Both the position numbers and the translations under genes were made by a program. Positions 24,235 through 36,630 of a stretch of DNA of 64,000 bases are shown in pieces (the first letter of the stretch is position 1; every line of letters begins with the position of its first letter). The notes below the pieces were generated by a model. That model saw nothing but the letters and a program-made list of their open reading frames with translations, was not told the origin of the DNA and searched no databases. Source of the DNA: Cymodocea nodosa (Eukaryota > Streptophyta > Magnoliopsida > Alismatales > Cymodoceaceae); assembly GCA_036874045.1 (NCBI GenBank), contig CM072340.1, positions 21,255,001 through 21,319,000 of the forward strand, read 5' to 3'.

Positions 24235-26367
24235 GGACGATAACATGGACAACACCACCCGTAGAAACTATTTTCTTACGCTAAATTTGGTAGTTTTTAT
24301 CAGACAAGCAAGAAGCTTTTTCTAAGGAATTTGATGGGAGGTATGATATGATATACCACAGAGGAGGAAGATTTACGCCCCGCTTGAGTTGTTGAGATGT
24401 AAATGTGTAATTATCACTAGATTTTGGTAAATAATGGAGAAGAGTCTAGGAAGAAGTTTTCACGTAGGTGTTCGTTATTGCCCCTTTGCCGGAGCATTTT
24501 TTCAAAGATGTATCATACATGTATCAAGTTGTCGAGTTGCGGTATTGTTTGTGGCAAGAATGTAAATAGCCAACCATTGTCTTTTTTTCAAGGCCTGTGT
24601 CTGTGCCCAGCTTTTTTTTGTTTTTTGTTGGTCATAAAGCAGGAGACGTGGTTGATTTTTCTTTTAGAACTTTAGACAGGCGCCCTAAATAATTAAGATT
24701 CGCTGTCTTTTTCGATTGCGTGAGAGGCCAAACCATTTCTGATGTTGCAGAAGACCTAACCTTTTCGACTGTCTTGAACATGCAGATCAATGAAAAAGTA
24801 GTAAAAAGAAAAGGGGTACCAAAGATGGTAAGACGAAAAGGATTTAGATGGAAACGCCAAGTACAATATGAAGTAATACAACCATAATTTATGTTATAAT
24901 ACTGTTTCTAAGGTTTTATTTCTTTCAGTGTATATTTTTTTTATTGCTTAGAACATATGATTTAACTGTTAGAAAAAGAGCTCATCGATTACTTACAATG
25001 TTTCCATGTATCTGTGTGGTTAAATTACATAAAGTTAATTTCATGTACTTTGTATTCTGCATTAACTTCTTTGTCGACGTCAATTCATCAAGATGTGAGG
25101 ATGTTTGATTTTTTTTTTTTACTTTCAGGCTTGAATATCTTTCTACTCATGACTCCTAAGGTCGGAAGCAAATGTATTGCCGAGGGTATTATACTTCAAT
25201 GAAATATTGGTGTTCATAAAAGATTAACATCAACGATTGTTTATTTCTAATGCTATTTTTTTTTTCTAGACTTAAGACTGTACAAGATTAACCTCCATTG
25301 ATAAAGTTAAAATTTAAATACACCGATGGATCATGACGAAGGAAGACAAAAGGACACCCGTGAAAAAAAATTTGTTATCTCCTTGTGGGGTTTACGAGGA
25401 TGTGTGGAATCGTCGGTTGAACAAGATCGTACGATGCAGTTTTGTCGCCGGGTGGGGAGGCCGTATTAGTCGTTCGTGCCACCCTCTCGCATTCTACTTT
25501 TGTAAAATAAAAGAAATTATTAGCATGAGTACGTTGAAGCGGAAAACAGGAGATAACGACGAACCAGTAGAATTTTTACAGGTAAGATGGAAACCAGAGA
25601 CGAAGCTTGGTGGGTAGTTGGGGAGGAGTGGCAGAATATATACTCCATCTCTCTGGTTTATGGTGCTCAATCATTTGACCAGAGGGAGGTGTTTTGACGA
25701 GATCCAACGGGAATTGCTTTTATTTCTTTTGCAAATGATAAAAGATGCCACAGACATCGTGCGTGCGAGCTCTCGAACGACAGATTGATCGATCGAGGCG
25801 AAGGCGGTGGCGTGACACCTACTTCATTATTTCAACACACATGGGCCCTGACGCATGATCCATGCATGCCGATCATGATGATCATATTGGAGGAGTACAT
25901 GGTGTATGGTATGTTTCTTCTGTGGATTAGCGTACAAGTCTCCTTTTTCAAACGATCAAAAGATGGATTCCATTGCTTAGTCATTAATCTCAGGCAAATC
26001 GTCCACTTACTGATAAGAAAATGAAAAGCAAAAACTTGACATCAAGGGCACCCCCACCCTGCTGTCCCATTTGTTTTAGATGTCCCGTCTACTGTGCAGG
26101 AATTTCTTAATTATATTGGAGGGGTGATGCCATTTCACACCTGCACACTCAAATGCCCTTGTCGTATCATTACAAATGCATCATCCATGTGTGACATGGA
26201 AAAGCACCGAACAAAATTAAATAAGCAATGTATACGGAAAAGCATTGCTAAATCCAAGAAATGCTGCCATTTTTACATGCACATTATTCTACAGAAATCA
26301 TAACAAATCAAAATTCTCGAGAACCATGCGACGGTAATGCCCGTTCGTGATTGCTAGAGAATAATAT
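24235..26367. other. Intergenic, no confident gene
   Basis: The 3' flank of the preceding gene, then AT-rich DNA. The plus-strand ORFs at 25333-25617 and 25785-26024 have no recognisable motif and no matching neighbours. Confidence 0.45.
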
Positions 26368-28013
26368 TTAGGTATCGAAGCCCGAATAGAAACCACTTTC
26401 CCTCAACAACCTCTTCTCCTCCTCAACATAACTCTTCCCTCTGCTGGCCTGCCCAAGATCTCTTTTTCTCTTCTCCTTCTGTGAGAAAGGCATGTTCTTC
26501 TCCTTCCTGTCTGTCCGTAAGCATGAAACTTTCTCGGCATTTAAGAGCATGTCACCTCCACTCGCGGTAGCTCTTGTCCGCTCACGCTCTTCGTATGATT
26601 CCTCGGCAATATTTCTAACCTCTTCTTTTCCCGTTGACCACGACCAGTCTGGGTCTTTATCCTCATCCTTCGGAGGGGGAACCTTCAAAACTGAAAGCCC
26701 ACCACTGTAACCGTGTCGACTCAGAGCATTATAATCTAAGACAGCACGCTTTTTCTTGAGAGGCTCGGCTGCAATGCACAATTTAAATCCATGTCACAAG
26801 CATTACATAACTAAATTTGCTGGCAGAAAACGTTGACATTTTTATTACAATCTTCCTGTTTACCTAATTTTGCAAGGGAAAGAAATTAATCCAATACCTC
26901 CAAGTTCTGACGATCAAGGCAGGTTATAAATGTAATGCTAGTAGCTATCAACAAAAAGAGAGAACTTACAGAGTCCATTCGTAAATAAGGAGACTCAGAA
27001 GACTGTTGCGATTAAAATCGATGTGATCTTTTAATCACTTACAAAACTTCAAGCTCACTATTTCAATTTTAAATTGAACAGAATAATGACTACGATGTAA
27101 AGAGCAACCATAGACCAGCCTAATTTCACTAGACAAATATTTGCATATGGTGGGTATATTGAAAAAAGTAAAACCTAATGTGTAAAGCTCTTATTCCATC
27201 AATGTATTCTTTAAGATGATGGAAATGCTTTCTTTAAAAGTTCAGTAATAACTAGTAAACAGTAACCATATTTTTTACAACTTTTACAAACACTTTTTAC
27301 AACATTGTTATTTTTAAAACATTTTACACAACTTTCACCTGAAAGAAATCCTTGAATAAAACTGCTGGCAACTGATCCAACCCACACATTGCAAGCTGGA
27401 CGACAAGATTTACAAGAGCCGTGATGAGATATCAAGGCTCAGTAGCATAACGGATCAGCTCACTAGAAGCAAATTGACCAAATTTGACCATCCTGGAGTC
27501 CATCTGTGGTCATGAATCACGGTTGATATTTTCAAAAGTGGATAGAAGGAATTATGCAGCTGATCCTCTTACCAATTTCCAAAGAAAAATTACGTTGGGA
27601 ATTTGGTATGAAACTATTTGTAAAAAGCTTAAGATGATTTCAAATTGAAGAAAAGCTACCACAAGTGAATAAGGAATGCTATGGTAGAACAGAAAACTCT
27701 AAAAACATAAGCCCAGAAAGATGACAACACTGATCTAACATCAAATATGATAGATAAGGTAGGTACTTTCCAGTAAACCAGGAAAGATTTATCGCAGAAC
27801 AATAAAGATCAATGGCCGGCCACAAAAGGGAAAGCAATAAAATTTTATTTTTTTTAAAAGAATACCGTTTGAGAGACTGTCCTTTGCTGTCTTTCCAACG
27901 ACAGGTCTATTGGTAGGTTTTGAGACACCCAATTCATCGTCAGAATCTGATTCTAAGGAATCATCAGAAGACGTGTCATGAACATTTTCAGACCTAGGTA
28001 TACCACGCTTCAT
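26368..28013 (-). CDS. Charged predicted nuclear protein of unknown function, 2 coding exons
   Basis: Minus-strand exons are 28013-27866 and 26768-26368, giving 549 nt and 182 residues, with joints AACG|GTATTC and TTGCAG|CC. The N-terminus has an acidic Ser/Asp cluster (SSDDSLESDSDDELG, 15-29). Next come a basic patch EPLKKKRAVLDYNALSRHGY (51-70), the motif GGLSVLKVPPPK (72-83), WSWSTGKEE (91-99), and a lysine/arginine-rich C-terminus with RDLGQASRGKSYVEEEKRLL (152-171) ending GFYSGFDT. The composition and the basic patches suggest a nuclear or nucleolar protein. I have seen similar plant proteins without a known function. A 5' non-coding exon probably lies upstream, because TTTATTCAG|GTAATTATTGCA just before the ATG looks like an acceptor; the first exon is perhaps near 29.3-29.7 kb but is not fixed here. 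Codons upstream of this ATG may extend the protein. Confidence 0.75.
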
Positions 28014-28029
28014 TGCAATAATTACCTGA

Positions 28030-31000
28030 ATAAAAATGACATGGCTTAGTAACAAATAGTGCAGCACACAATATTTTTTGCATTGCAAGAATAGCAATTA
28101 TTCTCTATCTTGGAAAGACTGGATATTTTTCTCTATCAGCATACAAGAGCCTACTTCGCAGCTACAAGGTAACAAATATGAGCCATCAATGAAATGGGAG
28201 ATCAGCTTGAAATGATCGGTCCAAATGGTCGATGCAAGTAACATAAATGCAACCCTGGAGAAAATATTTTGGTACCAAGAAGACTCCTAAAATTGGCATC
28301 ATAGGTAATGCAGAAAGACCATTGACAACTTTCAGGTTCTTCTACAACTAAAGACGACAACTAGCTTAGGCAAATACAGTACATAAGGTGGGTGTGAATT
28401 GCATACTTACGTATCAAGTTTTGCACATAAGGGTAGCTTTGAGTTGATTGAACCAACGCTTATGCTTGGGTTAAGAAGCCAAGCACCCAAGGTATATACT
28501 TGGTGCATAAATAGTACGTGATTAAACTTTTAGTTCTACATGATGGGCATCAGATAATTATATAATTACATGGACAGACAGCACAGATGTCGTAAAGAAA
28601 AGGGAGTTACTAGAGTTACCATACCATTATACCTTGTATAAATCACTGAAAAAATCACAAAGTATTGTATAAATTACCGATCCTTTTCCCAGGCTATTTT
28701 ATGAAAAGGTGATATTGGCATTACATCAAAATTCACTCGAATTGAAGCCTTCAGAATGATCTCACTGCAAAGGTCCCATCCAATTCCTAAATAAACAAGA
28801 AAAATCCTACTTCCCTTTTAGACTGGTGTCATAAGCATGCTTATGAGAACCATAGCACGGAACAATGGAGAAAAAAATTGTGATCGAAAGAAAACAATAC
28901 CAATCGTTTACAGTCTTGTATGTATTTAGAAACATAATAAGCAAGTAGACATTGTCATGATCTGTTCAATGACTAAAATAAGTGCATACAGAGAACGGAA
29001 ACTCCACTCCTGTTGGAAGACAACACTAATAAACTCAACAGACATACTATTAAATCCGACATTGCATATTGCGCTGACAGCTTCAGTTTCATATGTTTTT
29101 TCAGAATTTGCACTCTGCCCATAGACACAACAATAGCAATGCGTCATTCATACACAAAAGATGGTTTTTAAATTTCAGTGAGCATAAACGGTAGATGAAA
29201 GCAGGGAAAGCACGATGCGTTCGGACACTACTGTAAAAGTAACAACACCAGCCGAGGGATTCGTATTCCTAGTGAAAGTAAAGTGCGATCGGCGCCGCAA
29301 ACCTAACCTGATTCTGAAAGTGAAGAGGAACATTTACCTTCCTTAATTCAGGAGTTACTGTCTCCTAACATACAATCTAATAAGCGATAAATCATAACAA
29401 AACCAAGAAGGAAGGATGAAAGAGGACGACTAGAGAGATGGATACTTAGATTCGCCTTCAAGTCAAATCTTCGCACTGGACTATCGATGGATGACTCGCG
29501 GTGTTGGTTCCGCTTCCAGAGGGAATTTTCCCCTTTCCGGAGCGTCGGGGTCGCCGCCTGCGGTGACACTGCAATCCCCGCGGCCCCGCCCGCACTGGAT
29601 GGTCGATGCCACTGATCCAACGGCATGGATGCATGCATCTCTTACTTCTTTTACATCCGCGAAGGATACGTTATCGGGTACGTGGATCCTCTGGGCGGCG
29701 TGGATCCCCTCCTTACAGATGGATCTATTTGACAAATTGGATTGCTTCGGATTTTAGATCGTGTCGTGATAGACCGAGAGCTGGGATTTTCTTCGGATCT
29801 ATTTTTTCTGCATCATCACATGCAATAATCTGACACTTCAAGGGGGGCATAGATTAGCAGGACAAAATCAATGAAAAACTGAGTGATTTTTCGAATAAAA
29901 ATATAATATCTTCGTAACATTATTATCATAATCTCCCATCTACCAAATTAATTAATAGTCGCATGCATGCCACCCAAACCCTCCGTCACATCTTCGCCCT
30001 CTCTCCATCACATCAAATATCAAAATTACTCGATCGGAATATAACATTCAAATAGCGAATTAATTGATCACGCACGAAATTACTTAATAGGTTTGATCTA
30101 ATCCAATGATAATCTTAGCAATTTAGTGGCTTACCTGGGTGGTCCTTACTCATTTCACGAGGAATTTAACATGAAAACTAACTTAGGTACAAAACTCACT
30201 AACATCAACTATCATAAAAAACAACATTGTTAACCTTGATTTTTAAACCCTACGGGGCATTTTCTCATCGTAATTCAAATTAGTTACATGCCAAGAATAG
30301 ATTACACTATCTAGGTTTTTATAATTAGAAGTTTTTAAATTTCTCAAAATTTGTTTGTAAGGCTGGTCGAGCCTTCTTGCAATTCATGATCTTATTATAC
30401 TACATTTTGAAGAGAGACTTAACAAGTTTCGAATAACATCTGTAACTCATTTTTTTTAAATCATTTAATTTTAAAAATTTTGATTTTAACTAATTTTATC
30501 ATTTTACATAGATTATTCTCTCTTTTTTAAAATATACAAATTATATCTAAGTCATATGATCGAGCCCCAACTTGATTTCAAAATGTATTTCCTAATTATA
30601 ATGTATCATCACCTACAAATCAATAGTTTAGTTGCATTTGTCGTCCTTCCTCATTTTTCACATGAATTGGACCTAGAGATCATTAACACGGTTTACTCGA
30701 TTATGACTACTCTTACAAGGTTTTTCTCGTAAAAGTATTCATTGTCATTGGAGAACTCGATCTTTGATTAGCTTGTCTTGTACTCGTTGATTGATGTTTA
30801 GAATAAAAATACATAATATTAGTGGTTAATGAATAGTTAATTACATAATTTTTAGCTTATTATATGAAAATTAAGTCATTATATTATAATTATATGAATA
30901 CATGCATTCATTAAAGAATATGCATAATTTCAATTAATTAAATGTTAATTAAGTATTATTTATAAAAGATTAAAAACCTAGTTTACATGTGGTTTTATAG

Positions 31001-31417
31001 TATTAAACATGATATATTTTATTTTTACATATTTGTATCAATTACAATATATAGTAACAATTCATTTAGTTAGTGTTCTTTTCGTAAAAAGACCATGTGA
31101 CAATTCATTGAGTTATAGGTTTAAATGGTAAAAAGATCACATGAGAACTCGTTTAATTAGCGATCAAAACTGTAAGTTGTATATCTAAATTTAAAGTTTA
31201 CAAATGTTATATTATATCACATGAGTTGCACATATTTAACTAGTTAAGTTAATATAATTATATGTGTTGAGTTGTTTAATTAAATACTAAGGTAACACGT
31301 TATGTTAGTATTATAAATTTATAAGTTATTTCTTTATTGCACGTGATATATATTATTGTTTATATGCAAGTTCGTTGAGTTAAGTTTAACTCAATGAGGT
31401 TGGTCTGTGTCTATTAA
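28030..31417. other. Leader region of the 26-28 kb gene, then AT-rich intergenic DNA
   Basis: The segment 28030-29760 is likely 5' intron and leader of the minus-strand gene. It ends in a GC-richer, promoter-proximal-looking stretch at 29480-29700 with no convincing coding frame. From about 29850 the DNA is AT-rich. The segment 30720-30790 (GGAGAACTCGATCTTTGATT) resembles the internal edge of the Ty3/gypsy remnant at 34940-35010, so another fragment of that family may lie here. Confidence 0.4.
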
Positions 31418-31960
31418 GTTACACTAACTCTATGGATTAGTTATTTTCTAATATTTGATTGTGAGCAGTTGTAGGAAATTTGAAGGAAACCACGTTGCAC
31501 GAATCATGCCATGATCTAAATCATGGACTGAAGAAGTAATCACTATCTTTGATGTGAAAGAAGAAAATTCAACCAATCATTTAGGCGAAAGTAGTTATTA
31601 TTGAAAGAAATATAAAAGGAAAAAAGAAAAGAACAAAGAAGTATGGGTGGAAAACCGTGCTAACTGTAGTAAACGTTGAATGTCATTGAGTTACACTAAC
31701 TCCACAAACCAGTTATTTTCTAATATTTGATTGTGAGTAATTATATGAAATTTGAAGAAAACCACGTTGCACGAATTATACCATAATCTAAATTATAGAA
31801 TGAAGAAGTAATCACTATCATTGATGTGAAAAAAGAAAATTCAACCAATCATTTAGGAGGAAGCAATTATTATTAAAAGAAATATAAAAAGAAAAGAGAA
31901 AAGAACAAAAAAGTGTGAGTGGAGAAATGCACTAACTGCAACAAGTGTTGGACATTCCTT
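31418..31960. repeat. Direct tandem duplication, 2 x about 272 bp
   Basis: GTTACACTAACTC starts both copies, at 31418 and 31690. Long shared blocks follow, such as TTATTTTCTAATATTTGATT, GAAGAAGTAATCACTATC and AAATTCAACCAATCATTTAG. Copies differ by scattered substitutions, so the duplication is not recent. There is no coding content; it lies in transposon-derived DNA next to the gypsy remnant. Confidence 0.85.
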
Positions 31961-32989
31961 GAAGCTCCAACCCGCACTAATCACCACTAATCCATCGAAG
32001 GTCTATGAGGATACTTTCTAGATGTCATGTCAATTTTAAGCTAAATATAGTAATTGACAACCATTGTGAGGAGTGATCGCATCGTAGGAAGGAAAAACAT
32101 TTTCACAAGTATCAAATCATATCTCAGGAGACAATAAAATTTCTAGCATTGGTTTTGGGTTGATGTCATTATACTAAAGAGGAGAACAACTTACAAAAGT
32201 CTAGGTTTGCAATCTAATAGAGAGAGGAGCGCTTGACAATAAGTGATTAAGTTTTTAGTGGTGTAATCACATTATATGTAGTGACAGAAATTTCTTACCG
32301 TTGATAGAGAATTTTACCTTTCTCCTTTCGTTCATCTTTAAGACTAGAAAACAAAAACAAATCAAAAGTCATTATCTATTTTTATATTTATTAAATCTAT
32401 ATTGTATCATTTACTTTGTATTGTAAATATTGTTAGTATTATTGAATCTTTTATATTTATTTTTTTCTAGTGAATAGAAAATCATATTATTGATTACTAA
32501 AACCAATTAATATTAAATCCTGAATGCTAGCGTAGATCAATGATAATTATAATATAAACTAACATTAGAAGTTTAATTGATGTTATTTACATTCTATAGA
32601 ACTATTTAATGGATAGTCATATTCCTCTATGGACATCAATTTTAATTTAAAGTTACTAAGGAGATTCATTGAGTTAACTTTAACTCTATGAAGATAGTCT
32701 TTTAAGGTAATTGTAGCTTAATAAACTAAGTCTGTTGAGTTAATTGTAAATCAATGGAGTGAGTAATTTAAAATATGATAACCCCAAACTATGAAAATTT
32801 AAATAGTATGAAATTTTACTCATTCTCTATGGAATCGACCTGTACTTACACACTTATGCAATAAACATTGTATACTTGCAGTTAATGAAAAGAACAGATT
32901 TACTGAACTTAAATCTTATTTGTGAAAATTACTTATTTTCTTAAAGAATTATTAGATATACATATATTTGAGTAAATAAGAGCAAAAAA

Positions 32990-33470
32990 TAATTGACAAA
33001 TCAGTAGTCACTTTACCATTAACGAAGCTTTACACATAGCTTTCGTCCTCCAATGACTCACCTTCACCCATGGTGAGTCTTTGGTTATATAAGATGGTGT
33101 CATCCCTTAGTTCTGCCTCATACTCTAGAGTCTTGACTCTTGAACTTTGCCATTACTCCATGATGTGACGTTTTGTCTTCCATAATGTCACTTCAGTAGT
33201 GCTCCCTTGATATCACATGTTGACATAGCTTGCTAACCGACACGTCCCTTTACAGTTCCAGCAACACACCCCTTTGATATCCTAGCTTTAAGTTGCTCAC
33301 CCCACAACCCTTCATCTTCCGCAACCATCGACGTTTCACTTCGTTACTCACTCGACTAGTGGATCAACTCTAATCAACGTTATCGTAGTATCGATCCAAG
33401 TATCCCTTTGAAGTTAGCTATATTAACTCACCTTATGTAAGTCAATCTCACATAAGGTGCAACATTCTCC
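32990..33470 (-). repeat. Left (3') LTR of the gypsy remnant
   Basis: Direct repeat partner of 35003-35102 plus 36384-36630. It is about 137 bases longer than the right copy between the TCTTTGG and CTTCATCTTCC blocks, because of an insertion here or a deletion there. Exact ends and a target-site duplication could not be fixed. Confidence 0.7.
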
Positions 33471-35102
33471 CCTAGTTAACTTGTCATTTCCCTTAATGAC
33501 TTCATGAAGTCTCTAATTAGATCATCAAACTGCTAGAGTATGATGTCCTTTTCTCAAGTTGCCTCCTCTAGTAGTTAGCTCTCCCATTACACTAAGAAGA
33601 AGGTTTTCATGTTCTTCTGACCATGACCCTCGATTTGCTTATTTACGTTCATTGTCACATTCTTGTTAAACTACTCTTGAAACTAGCACATAGCACGACT
33701 TTTCTCGTGAGACATCCTGAGCTCATGTGGAGTTGGGGTTGATCCTTTATTACCAACTCAAAGGAATGCTTAGTTAGTTATTAGAAAATATTTGAGGTAT
33801 TCTTCTAAGAGAGTGTTTATCCATTTTATCTGTCAATCAAATTATGAATGATTCGTTGTTGAGAATTTAAGCTAAATTCCCAACATCTCAAATGGTGTTT
33901 CACAAAATTTCTTTGTGAAGTGAGTATCTCTATCACTCATAATGTCTCTCAGAAGACCCCAATGCTTAATGACATTCAATGTCCCTCTCACATTAGTGAC
34001 TCATTGTCTTCTTGGACTAAGGCATTGAGTCTCTCCTTCTTTAGCCAATCTCTCATGTGATGTGGCATATTGCAGATATAATACTCATTGGACTTCTCTT
34101 TACCTTTATGTACTTGTAGCTTGAACACATTGAACTTCACCTACTCATCCTTGCCTTTGCTCTTGAACTTATCCTTTTTACTAGACTTACCTCAACCCTT
34201 CATGAATTTAGCTTTGTAGTCAACAAGTGATTCTATGATGGTGAGGGCACTCAATAGGTATTTGATATATTGTCACTTGAGCCCAATTCTAAAGGCCTAA
34301 GAGGAAGTTGTATAATATCTTCCTTAACCATGTTATTGACTTACAACATTAAGAAGTTGAATTCGTTGATGTAGTTTGACATAGTACTTGTTTGTCGTAG
34401 TTTTTGTAATTTGTTCCTTGTTATCCAAGAGATGTTGGTTGATAGGAACTCTTATTGGAGTTCTTTGTTGAATGTCTCATACATCATCACAATGTTTATA
34501 CCTTATGCATAAAACATCTTCCACCACTACTTTGCATCAATCGTCAAAAATATACTTACTAGTGTCACATTCTCCTCTTCTAGAATATGGCAAGTTTTAA
34601 AATAAGCTTTCATATTCCAAAGAAAGTTCTCTAATTCTCTCGTCTAGTTTATCTTAATAAAGACTCTAAGTTCCAATACACATGATTTAAAAGAGGAAGA
34701 TGGGCAAGATGTAGTACTTACAACTACTTTTGTAAGAATGCACAGTTCATCTTGAAGAATGTACACTTCCAAGACGATCTTGTTTTTCTTCACCAACTTT
34801 TGGATGTTCCCATGTGATTTCTCCAACAAAGTCAGCCTATCTCTCGATTGAATGCTTCACATCACCACTATGATCTAAAGAATAAATTCCTTGTACCATT
34901 CCAGCAATAGAACCATTATCATAGGGTTTTTCTTGAATGTTGGCAAAATTTCCATCGATACTAGAGAACTCTATCTTTAGTCAAACTTATCTTGTATCTT
35001 TGATTGAAAAGCTAATAGTCCTTTTACCACTAGTAGAGCTTCGCATGTAACCTTCACCCTTTAATGTCCAACAACTTGCTTTCACTCATGATGAATTTTT
35101 AG

Positions 35103-36383
35103 GAGGGGTTTGTGCACTCGGAATCTGATGGAATTGAAAATTTTTTCCGTCAAATTCCGAGTCATGAGGTGTTTATGTCATTTGGAATTCAAATTCCCAA
35201 GGAAGGTTGGGAATTCATTTTTCGACAGACTGCTCAATCACCCCCTTGTGCTTGGCCTCGCCCCCTACACTCTCGATAGTCACCCTCGCCTGCGCCACGC
35301 ACTCGCCTACACCGTCGTGCTTGCAGGCACCCTCACGGTCAACGCTCGCCCTTGCGCTCGTCGACACCCTCACAATCGACGCTCACCCTTGCACTCGTTG
35401 GTGAAAGGTACAAACCTTCCGCTCGCCCTCTCGCTCCGCCTCACCCTCGTGCTTGCTCGCACCCTCACGCGAGATGCTCGTCCTCACCCTCGCTAGTGGA
35501 AGGTACATTCTAATGCTACTATTCACATGATTGAAAGCCATTAATATCTGGCATAAGCAAAATGACAAAATACAAAGATGAGTTAGATGTTTGCATGTAT
35601 CTTTTTAGCATCAATCTTGGTCTTTCTTCACAAATTTGTGTATATTCTTGGTGGAGACTCAATTCTAGACTTATAAAAACTACATTTTTAGCAAGCTAGT
35701 GATTTATCTTATTAAAGTATACTCATCTCTAGATAGGTGTATATTGTGAATCTAATGTTTATGATAATGTCCATTTCTATGTTATGGTGCATTTTATATT
35801 ATGTTCATATATGTATTCTTAGGAAATGGAAAACAAGAAAGAATGTAGAAGATCTTATTTTAGTTGAAGTGTTCAAGCAGATGAGATGATATTAAGAAGG
35901 GTGTGTAATGCTATTACAAACATCATAATGAGTAGATTTTTTGTAATATACCTTTTTTTTGATCATTATGAGGAATATAGAATTTATAATTTAACCTTTT
36001 ATTGTTTTAAATATGTAATATAACTAAAAAGTTATCAATTTCTGTAATTTTTGATTTATTTTATATAATGATATATTTAATTAATTGATAAATAATATAT
36101 AAATATTTAATTTAATAATATGTTCATTTATTAATGTAAATAATTCATTAATTACATTTTCACTAATTACTTTAATTTGTTACTTAATTTTATTAAAAAT
36201 AAATTCTATTCAGTTTCCTCTAATCCTGTCATGTGTATAAATACCTAAATTTTAATTTTTGTTAAATTTCTAAGCATGCACAAACATCTAGATTTTGAAT
36301 TTTTTTCATAAAATTCTGTAAAATTTAAATTCTATTAAAATTAAAATTCTATGGAATTCAAATTTAAGTTACACAAACTGGAC
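35103..36383. mobile_element. Non-autonomous DNA transposon-like insertion splitting the right LTR
   Basis: The LTR alignment breaks after TTTAG at 35098-35102 and resumes at TTTAG at 36384-36388, giving a likely 5-base target duplication. The ends are imperfect inverted repeats: GAGGGGTTTGTGCACTCGGA on the left, and GTCCAGTTTGTGTAACTTAA read inward from the right. Both ends then carry GGAATT-type sequence. The body is AT-rich with no transposase, except for a GC-rich block at about 35230-35510. The superfamily is not determined. Confidence 0.65.
35230..35510. repeat. GC-rich degenerate minisatellite inside the DNA element
   Basis: A run of imperfect repeats built on CACTCGCC, CACCCTC and GCTCGCCCTTGC-like words, strongly GC-rich and C-skewed, set inside an AT-rich element. 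The two segments ending GTGAAAGGTACAAAC (35401) and GTGGAAGGTACATTC (35497) suggest a higher-order unit of about 95 bases. The long plus-strand ORF here is a low-complexity artefact. Confidence 0.6.
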
Positions 36384-36630
36384 TTTAGTTGCATTAGATA
36401 GTATTGTCCCTTAACTCTTCTAGTTTATATCACGTGCCTTTTAGCTATTTCAACTTTAAATGACTTGTTCTATGACCTTTCATCTTCTACAATTATCTAC
36501 GTTCCAATTTTCTTTTTATTCAATAAATAGATCAATTCTGATGGACGTTATTATAATATCAATTTGAGTGTCCTTTTGAATTTTGATTATGTAACTAAGA
36601 AGTCAAATTCACGTAACAACTACTATCTAA

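Larger units (their letters stand above)
32990..36630 (-). mobile_element. Ty3/gypsy retrotransposon remnant (LTR - integrase piece - gag - split LTR)
   Basis: Two diverged direct repeats flank degenerate gag and integrase on the minus strand. The left LTR is about 32990-33470. The right (5') LTR begins about 35003, is broken at 35102, and resumes at 36384-36630. Paired segments include TAGTCACTTTACCATTAACG / TAGTCCTTTTACCACTAGTA and CTTCATCTTCCGCAACCATC / TTTCATCTTCTACAATTATC. Gag relics are LEKSHGNIQKLVKKNK near 34820, VTLVSIFL..DAK.WWKMFYA near 34540, and a zinc-knuckle relic YYICNMPHHMRDWLKKE near 34060 that has lost cysteines. Integrase relics are MSDRDTHFTKKFCETPFE near 33930, NTLLEEYLKYF near 33800 and SFELVIKDQPQ near 33750. 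Protease, RT and RNase H are absent, so an internal deletion occurred. Many stops; inactive. Confidence 0.8.

Noticed and set aside
29481..29757. ORFs of 84-88 codons on both strands near the 5' end of the 26-28 kb gene
   Set aside because: The GC-rich region gives open frames on both strands with no family motif. It is more likely promoter or leader.
35110..35496. 128-codon plus-strand ORF
   Set aside because: It translates the GC-rich degenerate minisatellite inside a DNA element; low-complexity artefact.
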